A stretch of 64,000 nucleotides of DNA from Rosettibacter sp037481715 (GTDB lineage Bacteria > Bacteroidota > Ignavibacteria > Ignavibacteriales > Melioribacteraceae): assembly GCA_037481715.1 (NCBI GenBank), contig JBBFLD010000005.1:1-64000 (forward strand), written 5' to 3'. Position 1 is the stretch's first letter; each line of letters opens with the position of its first letter. Under the pieces are notes generated by a model. The model was not told where the DNA came from, searched no databases, and saw nothing but the letters and a program-made list of their open reading frames with translations. This document shows positions 54,618-63,551 of this stretch, piece by piece. The position numbers were made by a program, and so were the translations under genes.

Positions 54618-56078
54618 TTATTCATTTTTGATAATAAATGTAAATAATTTTTTGGGATTCATTATTATTTGAATTTCGGATGCTTCATAAAAGTTAAATA
54701 AATATAAAATAAACGGGAATATTAATGTTAGAATCAACTTGATTAATTGAAAAATAATTTTATCAGGTAATATGTACCCTGTAAAAGATAAAATCATTCC
54801 AGTAAAAATCATTAAAAATAATTTTTTGTTTTCAAAAGGAATTTTATAATATCTATCAGATACTTTTTGAGTAACAAAATAAAAAATGACAAACGCAATC
54901 AATGTGTTCAAAGCTGCTGCAATTATTCCAAAATATGGAATTAAAATGAAGTTTAAGATAATGTTTAATATTGCTGCTCCTAATGTTATTGTTGCTATAT
55001 GTTTTGTGTTTTTGGTTAACATCATTCCAAGTGAAGCTGTCAGTCTCATTCCACTGAATGTGTAAGCAAATAAAACTATAGGAACAACATAATAAGCACT
55101 ATAATATTCAGATTTAGTTGCAAATATTTTTATTATTTCTTTGCTGAAAAGTGATATAAAAATAGAAGCCCAGACAAAAATAAAAGTTGAATAAGTCATT
55201 ACTTTGCTGAAAAATCTTTTATCATCTTTTTGACCATAATACTTATATGCAATCGGCATTAAACTCATGCTGAAGGGCATTACTAAAAACATATTTAATA
55301 CACCAGCAACGCGATAACCTAAACCATAAATTCCATTTGCTTCATATCCTAAAAGATAAGTGATAATATATCTGTCACTCAGATTCAAAAGCATAATTCC
55401 AAGTGATGCAAAAATCAATGGAAAACCAAATTTCAAAGAGACTTTGAGAATTTCTGTATCAAAACTGAAACTCATCTGATTGATTAGAGTTAACAAAAGA
55501 AATATCGAAGTTAGTGCTTCACCAAGAACTGCTGCAAGAAAAATTCCTTCAATTCCTTTTTTCATTGATACAAGAAAATAAATTGTAAGTGCTGCAACTA
55601 TCAAAAGTTTGATAATGTTTGTCAATGAAAAGAATATTGCTTTTTCTTCTGCTCTGTATTTTGAAAGAAATAAATTATTCAAAGTTCTGAAAAGAACTAT
55701 AAATACAATCAATCTGACATAATTTGATTTAATTAAACTTTCCCGCAAGATATTTAGCGAGATTAATATTTCTGAAGCTGCTATCAGCAAACCGCACACA
55801 AAAAAAAGAAAAATGAATAATGTAAATAAAGTTTTTTTCTTTCTGTCTTTATATTCAGATGAATTGTTAAGAAAAATAAGAGAAGCTGCTTGACCCAATA
55901 AAAATATTTCACATAAAATATTTGTGGTTACATCAAGTAAATCCCAGTTCCCGAATTCTGCTTTTGTTAATTCTGCAGTATAAATTGGAAGTAAAACTAC
56001 ACCAATTACTTTTGGTGCAATGTTGCTTAAACTGTAAATGAATGTATCTTTTAAGGTACTTTTAAGTCTGTCTAACAT
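54618..56078 (-). CDS. Wzx-type polysaccharide flippase
   Basis: A 486-residue integral membrane protein with about 12-14 predicted helices, in the MOP exporter superfamily. The N-terminus KDTFIYSLSNIAPKVIGVVLLPIYT and the EFGNWDLLDVTTNIL segment are typical of O-antigen flippases. Such proteins move lipid-linked oligosaccharide across the inner membrane. It abuts the YfhO-like gene. No Wzy polymerase can be confidently named here. Confidence 0.88.
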   Translation of the reverse strand: MLDRLKSTLKDTFIYSLSNIAPKVIGVVLLPIYTAELTKAEFGNWDLLDVTTNILCEIFLLGQAASLIFLNNSSEYKDRKKKTLFTLFIFLFFVCGLLIAASEILISLNILRESLIKSNYVRLIVFIVLFRTLNNLFLSKYRAEEKAIFFSLTNIIKLLIVAALTIYFLVSMKKGIEGIFLAAVLGEALTSIFLLLTLINQMSFSFDTEILKVSLKFGFPLIFASLGIMLLNLSDRYIITYLLGYEANGIYGLGYRVAGVLNMFLVMPFSMSLMPIAYKYYGQKDDKRFFSKVMTYSTFIFVWASIFISLFSKEIIKIFATKSEYYSAYYVVPIVLFAYTFSGMRLTASLGMMLTKNTKHIATITLGAAILNIILNFILIPYFGIIAAALNTLIAFVIFYFVTQKVSDRYYKIPFENKKLFLMIFTGMILSFTGYILPDKIIFQLIKLILTLIFPFILYLFNFYEASEIQIIMNPKKLFTFIIKNE

Positions 56079-58604
56079 TCATTTTTTCTTATTATGAAGA
56101 ATTAACACAACAATAATTCCAGCATAAAGAAGTAAATTCAAAATCAGCGAAATATTTTTTCCAATTACAAAAGCTCGCGGTTCATACTTAAATTCAATTT
56201 TATGTTCACCTTTCGGAACTACAATTCCCATAAATCCATAATTTGCTTTATATACTTTTGTTTGATTGCCATCGATATAAGCTTTCCATGCAGGTAAAAA
56301 TGTAGTTCCAAAAAACAAAAAATTATTTCCATTCGATTTTGTTTGAGCAATTATATGTTCATCCTGATATTTAATTATTTCAACATTTGAAGTAGAATCT
56401 GTGGGTTCTGTCTTAAAATCAAGGTTTTCTAAATAAGCAATTTTCTTAGGATCAAATGAATCATTTTTAATTGCATTTAAAATTTCCATTGGTTTTGCTG
56501 AAATAATACTGTCAACAAAATACACACGCGGCAATGCTTTATCATTTCTGTAAACAAAAGTCTTTGCTGATTGATAAATCGGCACAAAACCATCTGGATT
56601 GTAAGGCTGATTAGTTACAAAATATTTTACATTCAGCATTCTCCATAAAGTATAATTCACAGGAGCACTATTAGGAGAAACAACATCAATAATATCCTGA
56701 TAGGTACGAGGTTTAACCGCAGAGTAACCAAATAAATCTTCAAGTAAAAAGTAGACATTATAATTTGCATTATTCCTTAGTGAACCAGGAGAGCCATCAG
56801 TTTTGAGATTAAGAATTCTAAATGGTTCTTTATCATTTTGTTGTTTTATAACTTTAACATAATCTGGTTCATTGAAAAGTTCATCAATTTGTTTTGCATC
56901 AACATAACTTGCCCCGCGGTTATCAATTCTAAACAAATCAAATAAAATTAAGAATACAAGAGCAGCAATGAGTAATTGCACATTTATTTTTGAATTAAGG
57001 TAAGCATAAATCAATCCAAATGTAATTGATAATAAAGCCATTGCAATTTGTAAATCACCTGTAAACATACCTGCCATATAATCTGAAAGTGCATTAAACA
57101 TTTGTGAATCTCGTGGGTCTGATAAAGAAGCTGCATGTGTTTTAACTCTATCAATAAACCAATCTGAAATAGTTCCACTTAATAAAATTGACAAAACAAA
57201 GAAACCAGAAAATATTAGTGCTGTATATTTAATGTTCTTCAATATCTTAAAATTTTTTTCTTCTCTTAAAGAAATTATTTTCATAATTCCAAAGCCGGCA
57301 AGAATTGGAAAGATAATTTGAAGAACATGTAAAATCATTGATGGCACTCTGAATTTATCAAAAAATGGGAAATAGTAATACATCAGATTATAGATTAAGG
57401 GAAAATTTCTGCCGAATGAAATTAAGAGAAAGAAAATTATAATGATTCCAAAGAATTGAATTACAGGTTCTTTCCAGCTTACAAACAAAGTAAAAATTGC
57501 AAGAGCAAAGATGATTACTCCCATATACATTGCAGTATCAACAAAAGGCATTTGACCAAAGTAAGTATTTACTTCCACAGGTTGACCGTTTGTAAGAGGT
57601 CCTTTATAAGTTGACCTTCCAAATCCATAGTAAGATGGGACAATGAATGTTAACACTTCGCCGGGTGAGAATGACCAATTTGTTGCATATTCATATGAAT
57701 CACTGGTTGAACCTACCGATTGATTTTGTTTTTCCAGTATACTTTTTGTTCCTCTTGTTGAGTAAGGATTGTACTCATAAATTTGACCATAAGTATCGTA
57801 TGACATAATTACTGCAATGACCCCGGCCGTAATTGAGATTATGAGTGACTTTAATAATTGTTTTTGTAAGAATTTATCTTTTTTAATAAACGAATGAACA
57901 AAGAAGTAAATAAAATATACTAATCCAACCAAACCAAAATAAAATACAATTTGCACATGAGCACCAAAGACCAAATAATGAAGTCCAATTACAAATAAGA
58001 GAATGTCAATTAATTTAATTTCTTTTTGGAATTTGAAAAGCATCATTAAAATAAACGGGAAAATTGAAAGAGACATGAGTTTGGTTGTATGTCCAATGAA
58101 GAAAAGAACTACAATTCCAGTGCTAAATGCTGTTGCGGAAGCAACTAAAAAACTTATGCCTCTCGATGCACCAAAACTTCTCATAAAGAAAAATGCAGTA
58201 AATGCGAGAATTAATAAATTGAATGTGTAAACAGCATTATAATTTTTGAAAGCAGCAGAATAAATTCTTGATGCATAAGAATAAATCATTGCAGTTAAAT
58301 CATAATAACGAGGCGACATTGAAGTAACGACAGCCGGCATGCCGCAAAAAATATATGGGTTCCAGAGAGAAACACCTTCTCGTTCTTTCAATGCATATTG
58401 GCGTAAACTTTTTCCTTGTATCAAATCGCCAGAATATGTTGTTTTATCTCCAAACATCACAGGCGAAAAAAAGATGAACAATAGCAGTAAAATTATTACT
58501 AACAAAAGTGGAGTGTGATATTTTTCTGGAATTAAATTTTCAATGGAAAAGCCTAATTCCTTTTTTTGGGACTGAGCCAAAGTTCCTTTTTTTTGCTTAC
58601 TCAT
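56079..58604 (-). CDS. YfhO family multi-spanning membrane protein
   Basis: An 841-residue protein with about 12-14 transmembrane helices and a large soluble domain near 570-790. The family phrases are GDLIQGKSLRQYALKEREGVSLWNPYIFCGMPA near the start, DKFRVPSMILHV in the middle, ALPRVYFVDS, and the C-terminal GEHKIEFKYEPRAF. Known: YfhO-like proteins are GT-C-type membrane proteins tied to envelope glycosylation. It is coupled to the flippase gene (1 bp apart), so a role in glycan transfer is likely. Confidence 0.85.
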   Translation of the reverse strand: MSKQKKGTLAQSQKKELGFSIENLIPEKYHTPLLLVIILLLLFIFFSPVMFGDKTTYSGDLIQGKSLRQYALKEREGVSLWNPYIFCGMPAVVTSMSPRYYDLTAMIYSYASRIYSAAFKNYNAVYTFNLLILAFTAFFFMRSFGASRGISFLVASATAFSTGIVVLFFIGHTTKLMSLSIFPFILMMLFKFQKEIKLIDILLFVIGLHYLVFGAHVQIVFYFGLVGLVYFIYFFVHSFIKKDKFLQKQLLKSLIISITAGVIAVIMSYDTYGQIYEYNPYSTRGTKSILEKQNQSVGSTSDSYEYATNWSFSPGEVLTFIVPSYYGFGRSTYKGPLTNGQPVEVNTYFGQMPFVDTAMYMGVIIFALAIFTLFVSWKEPVIQFFGIIIIFFLLISFGRNFPLIYNLMYYYFPFFDKFRVPSMILHVLQIIFPILAGFGIMKIISLREEKNFKILKNIKYTALIFSGFFVLSILLSGTISDWFIDRVKTHAASLSDPRDSQMFNALSDYMAGMFTGDLQIAMALLSITFGLIYAYLNSKINVQLLIAALVFLILFDLFRIDNRGASYVDAKQIDELFNEPDYVKVIKQQNDKEPFRILNLKTDGSPGSLRNNANYNVYFLLEDLFGYSAVKPRTYQDIIDVVSPNSAPVNYTLWRMLNVKYFVTNQPYNPDGFVPIYQSAKTFVYRNDKALPRVYFVDSIISAKPMEILNAIKNDSFDPKKIAYLENLDFKTEPTDSTSNVEIIKYQDEHIIAQTKSNGNNFLFFGTTFLPAWKAYIDGNQTKVYKANYGFMGIVVPKGEHKIEFKYEPRAFVIGKNISLILNLLLYAGIIVVLILHNKKK

Positions 58605-58650
58605 TTGTACACCATTTTTTATAATAATTTTTTAATGAGTTCATTTAATA

Positions 58651-58888
58651 TTTCTCGCAAAGACGCAGAGCCGCCAAGTTTGATTTTATTGATAACTAAT
58701 TCCAATTTCTTCTTTTTCATATTTATTATTTCTCACTGCGACTTTGCGACTTAGCGAGAAAATTACTTCATGTTATATTTCGCGCAAAGACGCAGAGCCG
58801 CCAAGTTTGATTTTATTGATAACTAATTCCAATTCCTTCTTTTTCATATTTATTATTTCTCACCGCGGCTTTGCGACTTAGCGAGAAA
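58651..58888. repeat. Tandem pair of 111-bp elements with terminal inverted repeats
   Basis: Copies at 58651-58762 and 58778-58888 are nearly identical. Each begins TTTCTCGCAAAGACGCAGAG (the second with TTTCGCGC) and ends in the inverted equivalent, TTGCGACTTAGCGAGAAA, giving about 20-bp imperfect inverted ends. There is no coding sequence inside. They fill the 333-bp gap between the YfhO-like and GT4 genes. They resemble MITE-like or hairpin intergenic repeats. Confidence 0.85.
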
Positions 58889-58937
58889 CATTTTATAAAT
58901 TAACTCTGCAGTTTCACACTAAAACTTAACACCATTG

Positions 58938-60221
58938 TTACTCATTCAAAATTGCTTTAGCATAGTTTTCCCAGCTTAATTTTTTTGCCTGCTCTTCAAT
59001 TCTTCCGCGAGGAATTGGATTGTTCAGGAAATCTTTCATAGTCTGATACATCGATTCAATATTTCCCGGTTCTGCAAGATAACCATTATAACCATGTTTT
59101 ATTGTTTCGGGAAAATGTCCCACTGCTGTAGCAATTGAAGGCAGTTTAAAGTTATAAGCCATCGACTCAACACCAGAAGGAGTAGCAACTTCATAGAACA
59201 AAACATTGCAATCTGCCACCTGAAAATATTTATGCACTTCTTCATTTGGCACATATTTATTTATAACAACCACTTTATCTCTGATACCGAGTTCATCAAT
59301 TAAATTAAGCGGACGGTAATCACTTTCATCTTCTGTATCATTGGTAAGAAGTTTCTTAATAAAACCAAATAACGACTTCTTAACTTTGGTTGAGAGTTTT
59401 TTATTATCCAGAGTGTGCCAGAAAGATTCTCCAACAATTAAAAGCGAAACATCATCTCGTTCTTTTGCTAATTTTGCAAAAGCTTGAATCACATTATGCA
59501 GACCTTTATACTTTCTAATAAAACCAAAAAAAAGAAAAACATATTTTCTTAATCCAAGTTCTTGTCTAACTTTTTCTCTGTCTATATTCATATTTGGCGT
59601 AAACATATCATAAACAGGATGATAAAGTTTAATCACCATCTTTTCACCTGCAGCGGAAGATTTTTTGTAATCTTCTCTTTTTTGATTTTCATACAAAATG
59701 AATTTTTGATTTGGAAAAACTTCTTTTAATTCATCAAAAGTTTTTAATGAATGAACAATGAATGTGTGAGGTTTTGATAATGCATATTTTAGAAATATTG
59801 TATCAATTATACTTCTTTCTTTTTGAGCCACAACATGCAAATCAAAAATAACTTCGCAATGGCAACATTTTTTAAGTCTTTTAGCAATATAACCCATTGG
59901 CAGTCCCTGTATAGCGATTGCCCATTGAAAAACAACAATATCGGGATTAAAATCTTTAATTACACGAACAGTATTTCTCCATGAAAATGGATTATTATAA
60001 TTAGTTACATAATGAACTTTTACTGGAGTGCCTTCGAGAAAATTTTTTTGACTTGAGTGGTCAATGAAATCTCTTGGAATAATTGATGGATATTGTTGCG
60101 TCCATGAAACAATATGAACTTCTGCACCCAATTTGCTGAGTGCCCTTGCAAGCGATGATGTATAATTTGCAATGCCTCCTTTAAATTGAGGACCTGGACC
60201 AAAGATTATAATTTTTTTCAT
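58938..60221 (-). CDS. Family 4 glycosyltransferase
   Basis: A 427-residue GT-B retaining glycosyltransferase. The acceptor domain begins KKIIIFGPGPQFKGGIANYTSSLARAL. The donor domain has YVFLFFGFIRKYKGLHNVIQAF, LLIVGES and the sugar-nucleotide site PSGVESMAYNFKLPSIATAVG. A variable loop near 285-305 is charged. It overlaps the small nucleotidyltransferase gene upstream by 4 bp, which ties that gene to the glycan operon. Specific linkage unknown. Confidence 0.9.
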   Translation of the reverse strand: MKKIIIFGPGPQFKGGIANYTSSLARALSKLGAEVHIVSWTQQYPSIIPRDFIDHSSQKNFLEGTPVKVHYVTNYNNPFSWRNTVRVIKDFNPDIVVFQWAIAIQGLPMGYIAKRLKKCCHCEVIFDLHVVAQKERSIIDTIFLKYALSKPHTFIVHSLKTFDELKEVFPNQKFILYENQKREDYKKSSAAGEKMVIKLYHPVYDMFTPNMNIDREKVRQELGLRKYVFLFFGFIRKYKGLHNVIQAFAKLAKERDDVSLLIVGESFWHTLDNKKLSTKVKKSLFGFIKKLLTNDTEDESDYRPLNLIDELGIRDKVVVINKYVPNEEVHKYFQVADCNVLFYEVATPSGVESMAYNFKLPSIATAVGHFPETIKHGYNGYLAEPGNIESMYQTMKDFLNNPIPRGRIEEQAKKLSWENYAKAILNE

Positions 60222-60712
60222 AATGTTTTATCATTTGATAATTTTTGTAAGTATTGCAAATCATCAATGTCTTTAGGTCTGCCCATTGCTTTTTTATTCT
60301 TAATTAGTTCTTTTAAGCCGATATAATAAATTTCTGCATTTTGATTATTCAGCAATGTATTAATTATAATTTTGTTATTAAAAGCTTCACTAAAATCTAC
60401 GCCTTCTATTTGATTCATCAAGTCAATCCTATTTGGAGGTAAACCAAACTGGATGATAATTCCAGGTTCTTTTAATTCTGATTTTTCTTTAATTCCTGGA
60501 ATTTCATTGTTCCAGAACTCTAAAAGAATATTAAATAGTTTGTTAATATTTTCATCAGAATTTTCATAAAATATATCAATATCACCTGTTAATCTTGAGT
60601 GACCATGAAACAAAACTGCTTCTCCGCCAACTATTAAGTATTTGACCTTATGCTTAAAGAGTAGAAGTAGAAATTCTGTTATGTCTTCTGTGAAATATAA
60701 ATTTTTTTGCAT
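60218..60712 (-). CDS. Nucleotidyltransferase-fold protein (AbiEii/DUF6036-like)
   Basis: A 164-residue protein with VKYLIVGGEAVLFHGHSRLTGDIDIFYE, the Gly-Gly plus D-x-D pattern of AbiEii-like and related nucleotidyltransferases, and NRIDLMNQIEG supplying a third acidic residue. The C-terminal YYIGLKELIKNKKAMGRPKDIDDLQYL is standard for this group. Its start overlaps the preceding small gene by 34 bp and its stop overlaps the GT4 gene by 4 bp. It may form a toxin-antitoxin-like pair with that small gene. Confidence 0.85.
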   Translation of the reverse strand: MQKNLYFTEDITEFLLLLFKHKVKYLIVGGEAVLFHGHSRLTGDIDIFYENSDENINKLFNILLEFWNNEIPGIKEKSELKEPGIIIQFGLPPNRIDLMNQIEGVDFSEAFNNKIIINTLLNNQNAEIYYIGLKELIKNKKAMGRPKDIDDLQYLQKLSNDKTL

Positions 60713-60873
60713 ACTCTTGTTTCTCTTACATCTTTAGTATTTCTGCCGTAAGCTTTTATTTTTAATTCATAAGCAATTCTCTGACGTTCTTCTGGAGTTA
60801 AAGAAATTTGTTGTTTGATATCCCACTCTTCGGCTTCGGCATGAGATTTTGCAATGTTTACAATTCTTTTCAT
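60679..60873 (-). CDS. Small charged protein paired with a nucleotidyltransferase
   Basis: A 64-residue protein: MKRIVNIAKSHAEAEEWDIK then LTPEERQRIAYELKIKAYG, a mainly helical, charged sequence. Such short proteins commonly precede DUF6036-type nucleotidyltransferases. No DNA-binding motif is clear. It overlaps the epimerase gene by 4 bp and the nucleotidyltransferase gene by 34 bp, so the three are co-translated. Probably the partner (antitoxin-like or substrate) of the enzyme; function unproven. Confidence 0.72.
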   Translation of the reverse strand: MKRIVNIAKSHAEAEEWDIKQQISLTPEERQRIAYELKIKAYGRNTKDVRETRVCKKIYISQKT

Positions 60874-61931
60874 AATCTATTTTGATTTTTAATTCTTTCG
60901 ACTGCAGCATCATAAACACGGCGCATTCCTTCTTCGAGAGAAATTTTTGGCTGCCAGCCAAGTTTTTCTTTTACATAACTCATATCAGAATAACGAGAAT
61001 GAACACCCATCGGTTTGTCAACAAGTGGTTTAATAGTTGGATTGTAGCCGGCAAAACTTGCAAATAGTTTAATTAATTCAATGAAAGTTGTTAATTTGCC
61101 TGAACCAATGTTAATTGCACTTCCATCATGAATTTTATCCATTGCAAGAAACATACAATCCATTACATCATTAATATGAACAAAATCTCTTCCCTGCTGA
61201 CCTGTTCCCCAAACTTCAAATGGATTTTCTCTTCGTGCTGCGCGGTCTGCAATAGCAGGAACTGGATAACTTAAGTCCTGGTCTTCGCCGTAGCCAGAAA
61301 ATGGACGAATGCAAACTATCGAAATTCCATAATGCTTTGCAGCAATTTTAGCAAGATATTCTCCTGTTAATTTTGTCCAGCCGTAAGTCATATCTGGTTT
61401 GCCGAGTGTATAACCGTCAATATCAATATCAGATTCTTTGAGTGCAACAGCCTTATCTTCTGATTGTAAATGAATTGGATAAGCTGCAGAAGAACTTGGA
61501 TAAAGAACTCGTTCGGGTTTTGCTTTTGCAATCCAGTTAAAAAATTCGGCATCAATTGATAAGTCCAATGCAACAGCCATCGGGTCGCCTTCAATCTTTG
61601 CTCTTCCTCCAACAATTGCAGCAAAATGAAATACATCGGCAAATCTATCGATATTCAAACCATATTCTATTTTCAACCATTCAGAATTTTCCTGAAGATG
61701 ATTTAAAAATTTTCTTACATCCATTTTCCAGAAAAATAATCTTTCATCTTTACCAAAAATTTCTATGTCTTTAAATTTTTTTATTGTAGTATCATTTAAC
61801 CATGTTGAAGGATGAGTTCCAACAGATAAATCATCAATCATTAAAATTATATCATTTGTTCTCTTAAGAAGTTGTTTAACAGTATTTCTTCCCACAAAGC
61901 CGCATGCACCAGTAACAAGATGGTATCTCAT
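60870..61931 (-). CDS. NAD-dependent sugar-nucleotide epimerase/dehydratase
   Basis: A 353-residue extended SDR. NAD-binding GACGFVG (8-14), then LYPSSSAAYP with the catalytic Ser/Thr position and Tyr183-x3-Lys187 in YGWTKLTGE. The substrate region includes ENPFEVWGTGQQGRDFVHINDV, resembling GDP-mannose 3,5-epimerase and GDP-fucose synthase-like enzymes. It therefore probably makes a modified hexose for the glycan. UDP-glucose/GlcNAc 4-epimerase is an alternative. Confidence 0.85.
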   Translation of the reverse strand: MRYHLVTGACGFVGRNTVKQLLKRTNDIILMIDDLSVGTHPSTWLNDTTIKKFKDIEIFGKDERLFFWKMDVRKFLNHLQENSEWLKIEYGLNIDRFADVFHFAAIVGGRAKIEGDPMAVALDLSIDAEFFNWIAKAKPERVLYPSSSAAYPIHLQSEDKAVALKESDIDIDGYTLGKPDMTYGWTKLTGEYLAKIAAKHYGISIVCIRPFSGYGEDQDLSYPVPAIADRAARRENPFEVWGTGQQGRDFVHINDVMDCMFLAMDKIHDGSAINIGSGKLTTFIELIKLFASFAGYNPTIKPLVDKPMGVHSRYSDMSYVKEKLGWQPKISLEEGMRRVYDAAVERIKNQNRL

Positions 61932-62116
61932 AAAATTTTTCCTTTTTCTTTTAATGAAAAATAAGAATTTTTAATTAGAATATTGGAAAAGAAAAATGTG
62001 AGCATAAATTAAAATCAAAAAATATTGATGTTAATTACAAGAAGGTATATCAGCATCAACTGAATTCAATTAATATATGAAATTGAATCAGGAATGAGTA
62101 AGTCTTTATAAAGAAT

Positions 62117-63190
62117 TTACTTTTTTTCTTTAATCACATACTCCTTGTCATTTTGGAAATTGTGAACGATTAATTCGCCAAGCAGTCCAATTGCAAAAAA
62201 TTGTATCCCGACAATTATTAATAAAATTCCGAGGAAGAAAATTGGACGATTATTAATTCCTCTTCCTAAAAATATTTTTTCATAAGTTAACCAAAGACTT
62301 ATAAAACCACCAAATAAAGCTGTGAGCAATCCAACAAAGCCAAATAAATGCATTGGTCTTTTAATGTAACGTGTTGTAAAAAGAACTGTGATTAAGTCGA
62401 TAAATCCTTTGAAAAATCTGGAGATACCAAACTTGGTTTTTCCATATCTGCGTGGATGATGTTTAACAACAACTTCAGAAATTGAAAAACCTTTCCAGCC
62501 GGCAAGAACTGGAATATAACGATGCAATTCGCCATAAACATTTATGCTTTGAACCACAGCTCTTCTGTAAGCTTTTAAGCCGCAATTGAAATCATGTATT
62601 TTAACATTTGTAAAGAGTCTTGTTACAAAATTGAAAAATCTTGAAGAATATTTTTTAATGAACGGGTCATATCTTTTCTTTTTCCAGCCTGAGACAAGGT
62701 CGTAACCTTCTTCAAGTTTTCTTAAAAGATTTGGAATTTCTTCCGGGTCATCCTGAAGGTCTGCATCCATAGTAATGATTACATCGCCGGATGAATATTT
62801 GAATCCCATTTGAAGTGCGGCAGATTTTCCATAATTTGTTCTGAAACTCAAGTAATGAACATGATTATCATGGCGTGCTAATTCTTTAATTATGGTTAAA
62901 GATTTATCTGTGCTTCCATCATCAACAAAAATAATTTCATGCTCGCATGAAATATTTTTTAATGACTTTTTTAATTCATTGTAAAGCGGTCTTAAAGATT
63001 CTTCTTCGTTGTAAAGAGGAATTACAACAGAAATTTTCTTAAAGCTGAAGATTTGAAGTTCTCTAATATCCTGTCTTACAATAACTGGTTGAACTTTTTT
63101 TCTGAAATAAAATCTTCTTTGTTTTTTTCTTGGAGGAAATTGGGAGTTATGAGATTCGTGTTTTTGATTATCGCTCAAGATATAATCCAT
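62117..63190 (-). CDS. Family 2 glycosyltransferase with C-terminal membrane helices (DPM1/GtrB-like)
   Basis: Transfers a sugar to polyprenyl phosphate, judging by family. The ATG at 63190 is preferred (357 residues); an earlier in-frame start at 63250 adds a hydrophobic stretch not seen in the family. A basic 45-residue N-terminus leads to ISVVIPLYNEEESLRPLYNEL, EIIFVDDGSTD, ITMDADLQDDPEEIP with the DxD site, and HDFNCGLKAYRR. Two helices near 285-310 and 320-345 anchor it. No strong ribosome-binding site is seen. Confidence 0.9.
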   Translation of the reverse strand: MDYILSDNQKHESHNSQFPPRKKQRRFYFRKKVQPVIVRQDIRELQIFSFKKISVVIPLYNEEESLRPLYNELKKSLKNISCEHEIIFVDDGSTDKSLTIIKELARHDNHVHYLSFRTNYGKSAALQMGFKYSSGDVIITMDADLQDDPEEIPNLLRKLEEGYDLVSGWKKKRYDPFIKKYSSRFFNFVTRLFTNVKIHDFNCGLKAYRRAVVQSINVYGELHRYIPVLAGWKGFSISEVVVKHHPRRYGKTKFGISRFFKGFIDLITVLFTTRYIKRPMHLFGFVGLLTALFGGFISLWLTYEKIFLGRGINNRPIFFLGILLIIVGIQFFAIGLLGELIVHNFQNDKEYVIKEKK

Positions 63191-63296
63191 AATTTGTAAA
63201 TAAAGTATTAATGACAATGATAAGTTAAATTTTGTTAATTCTAAAATCAACTTATTGGGAAAAGAGAATGAATAGAACTGTTATTTACTTTCTTCA

Positions 63297-63450
63297 GACT
63301 TTGTCGGTATTCTTTGTAATACTGTCTGCCTCTGGCGGATTGTAACCAAGAGTTAGTTGGCGTTTGAGTTTCTGCGGGGTGTTGTGATTTGCTTTCTCCC
63401 GACTTTGTCGGGATTCTTTGTCATACCTGTCCGCCTCTGGCGGATTGTAA
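63297..63450. repeat. Two direct copies of a double-hairpin intergenic repeat
   Basis: Copies at 63297-63345 and 63401-63450 share GACTTTGTCGG, ATTCTTTGT and CTCTGGCGGATTGTAA. The second copy can form two perfect small hairpins, CCCGAC-TTT-GTCGGG and TCCGCC-TCT-GGCGGA; the first is slightly decayed. A short frame running through it (63294-63479) is an artefact of the repeat. The rest of the 63191-63551 gap is AT-rich and shows no gene. Confidence 0.8.
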
Positions 63451-63497
63451 ACAAAACTTAAGCTATTTACTGACAGCAAAATGATTTATTTAATACA

Positions 63498-63530
63498 AAA
63501 AAACCTCAGTTATTATCACTGAGGTTTTTT
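63498..63530. terminator. Intrinsic terminator after the truncated gene at the window end
   Basis: Arms AAAAAACCTCAGT and ACTGAGGTTTTTT around a 7-nt loop TATTATC. A-runs and T-runs on both sides make it work in either direction. It lies 20 bp after the stop of the - strand gene at 63552. Confidence 0.92.
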
Positions 63531-63551
63531 AACGAGTATTATTATAAATTG

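Noticed and set aside
58651..58888. Insertion sequence
   Set aside because: There are inverted ends but no transposase frame, so it is listed as a repeat only.
60767..60961. Alternative 64-residue - strand frame
   Set aside because: It overlaps the end of the epimerase gene and the start of the small protein gene in a different frame, and its product has no recognisable features.
63294..63479. Short - strand frame with repeated NPPEAD phrases
   Set aside because: It is produced by the intergenic double-hairpin repeat and has no ribosome-binding site.
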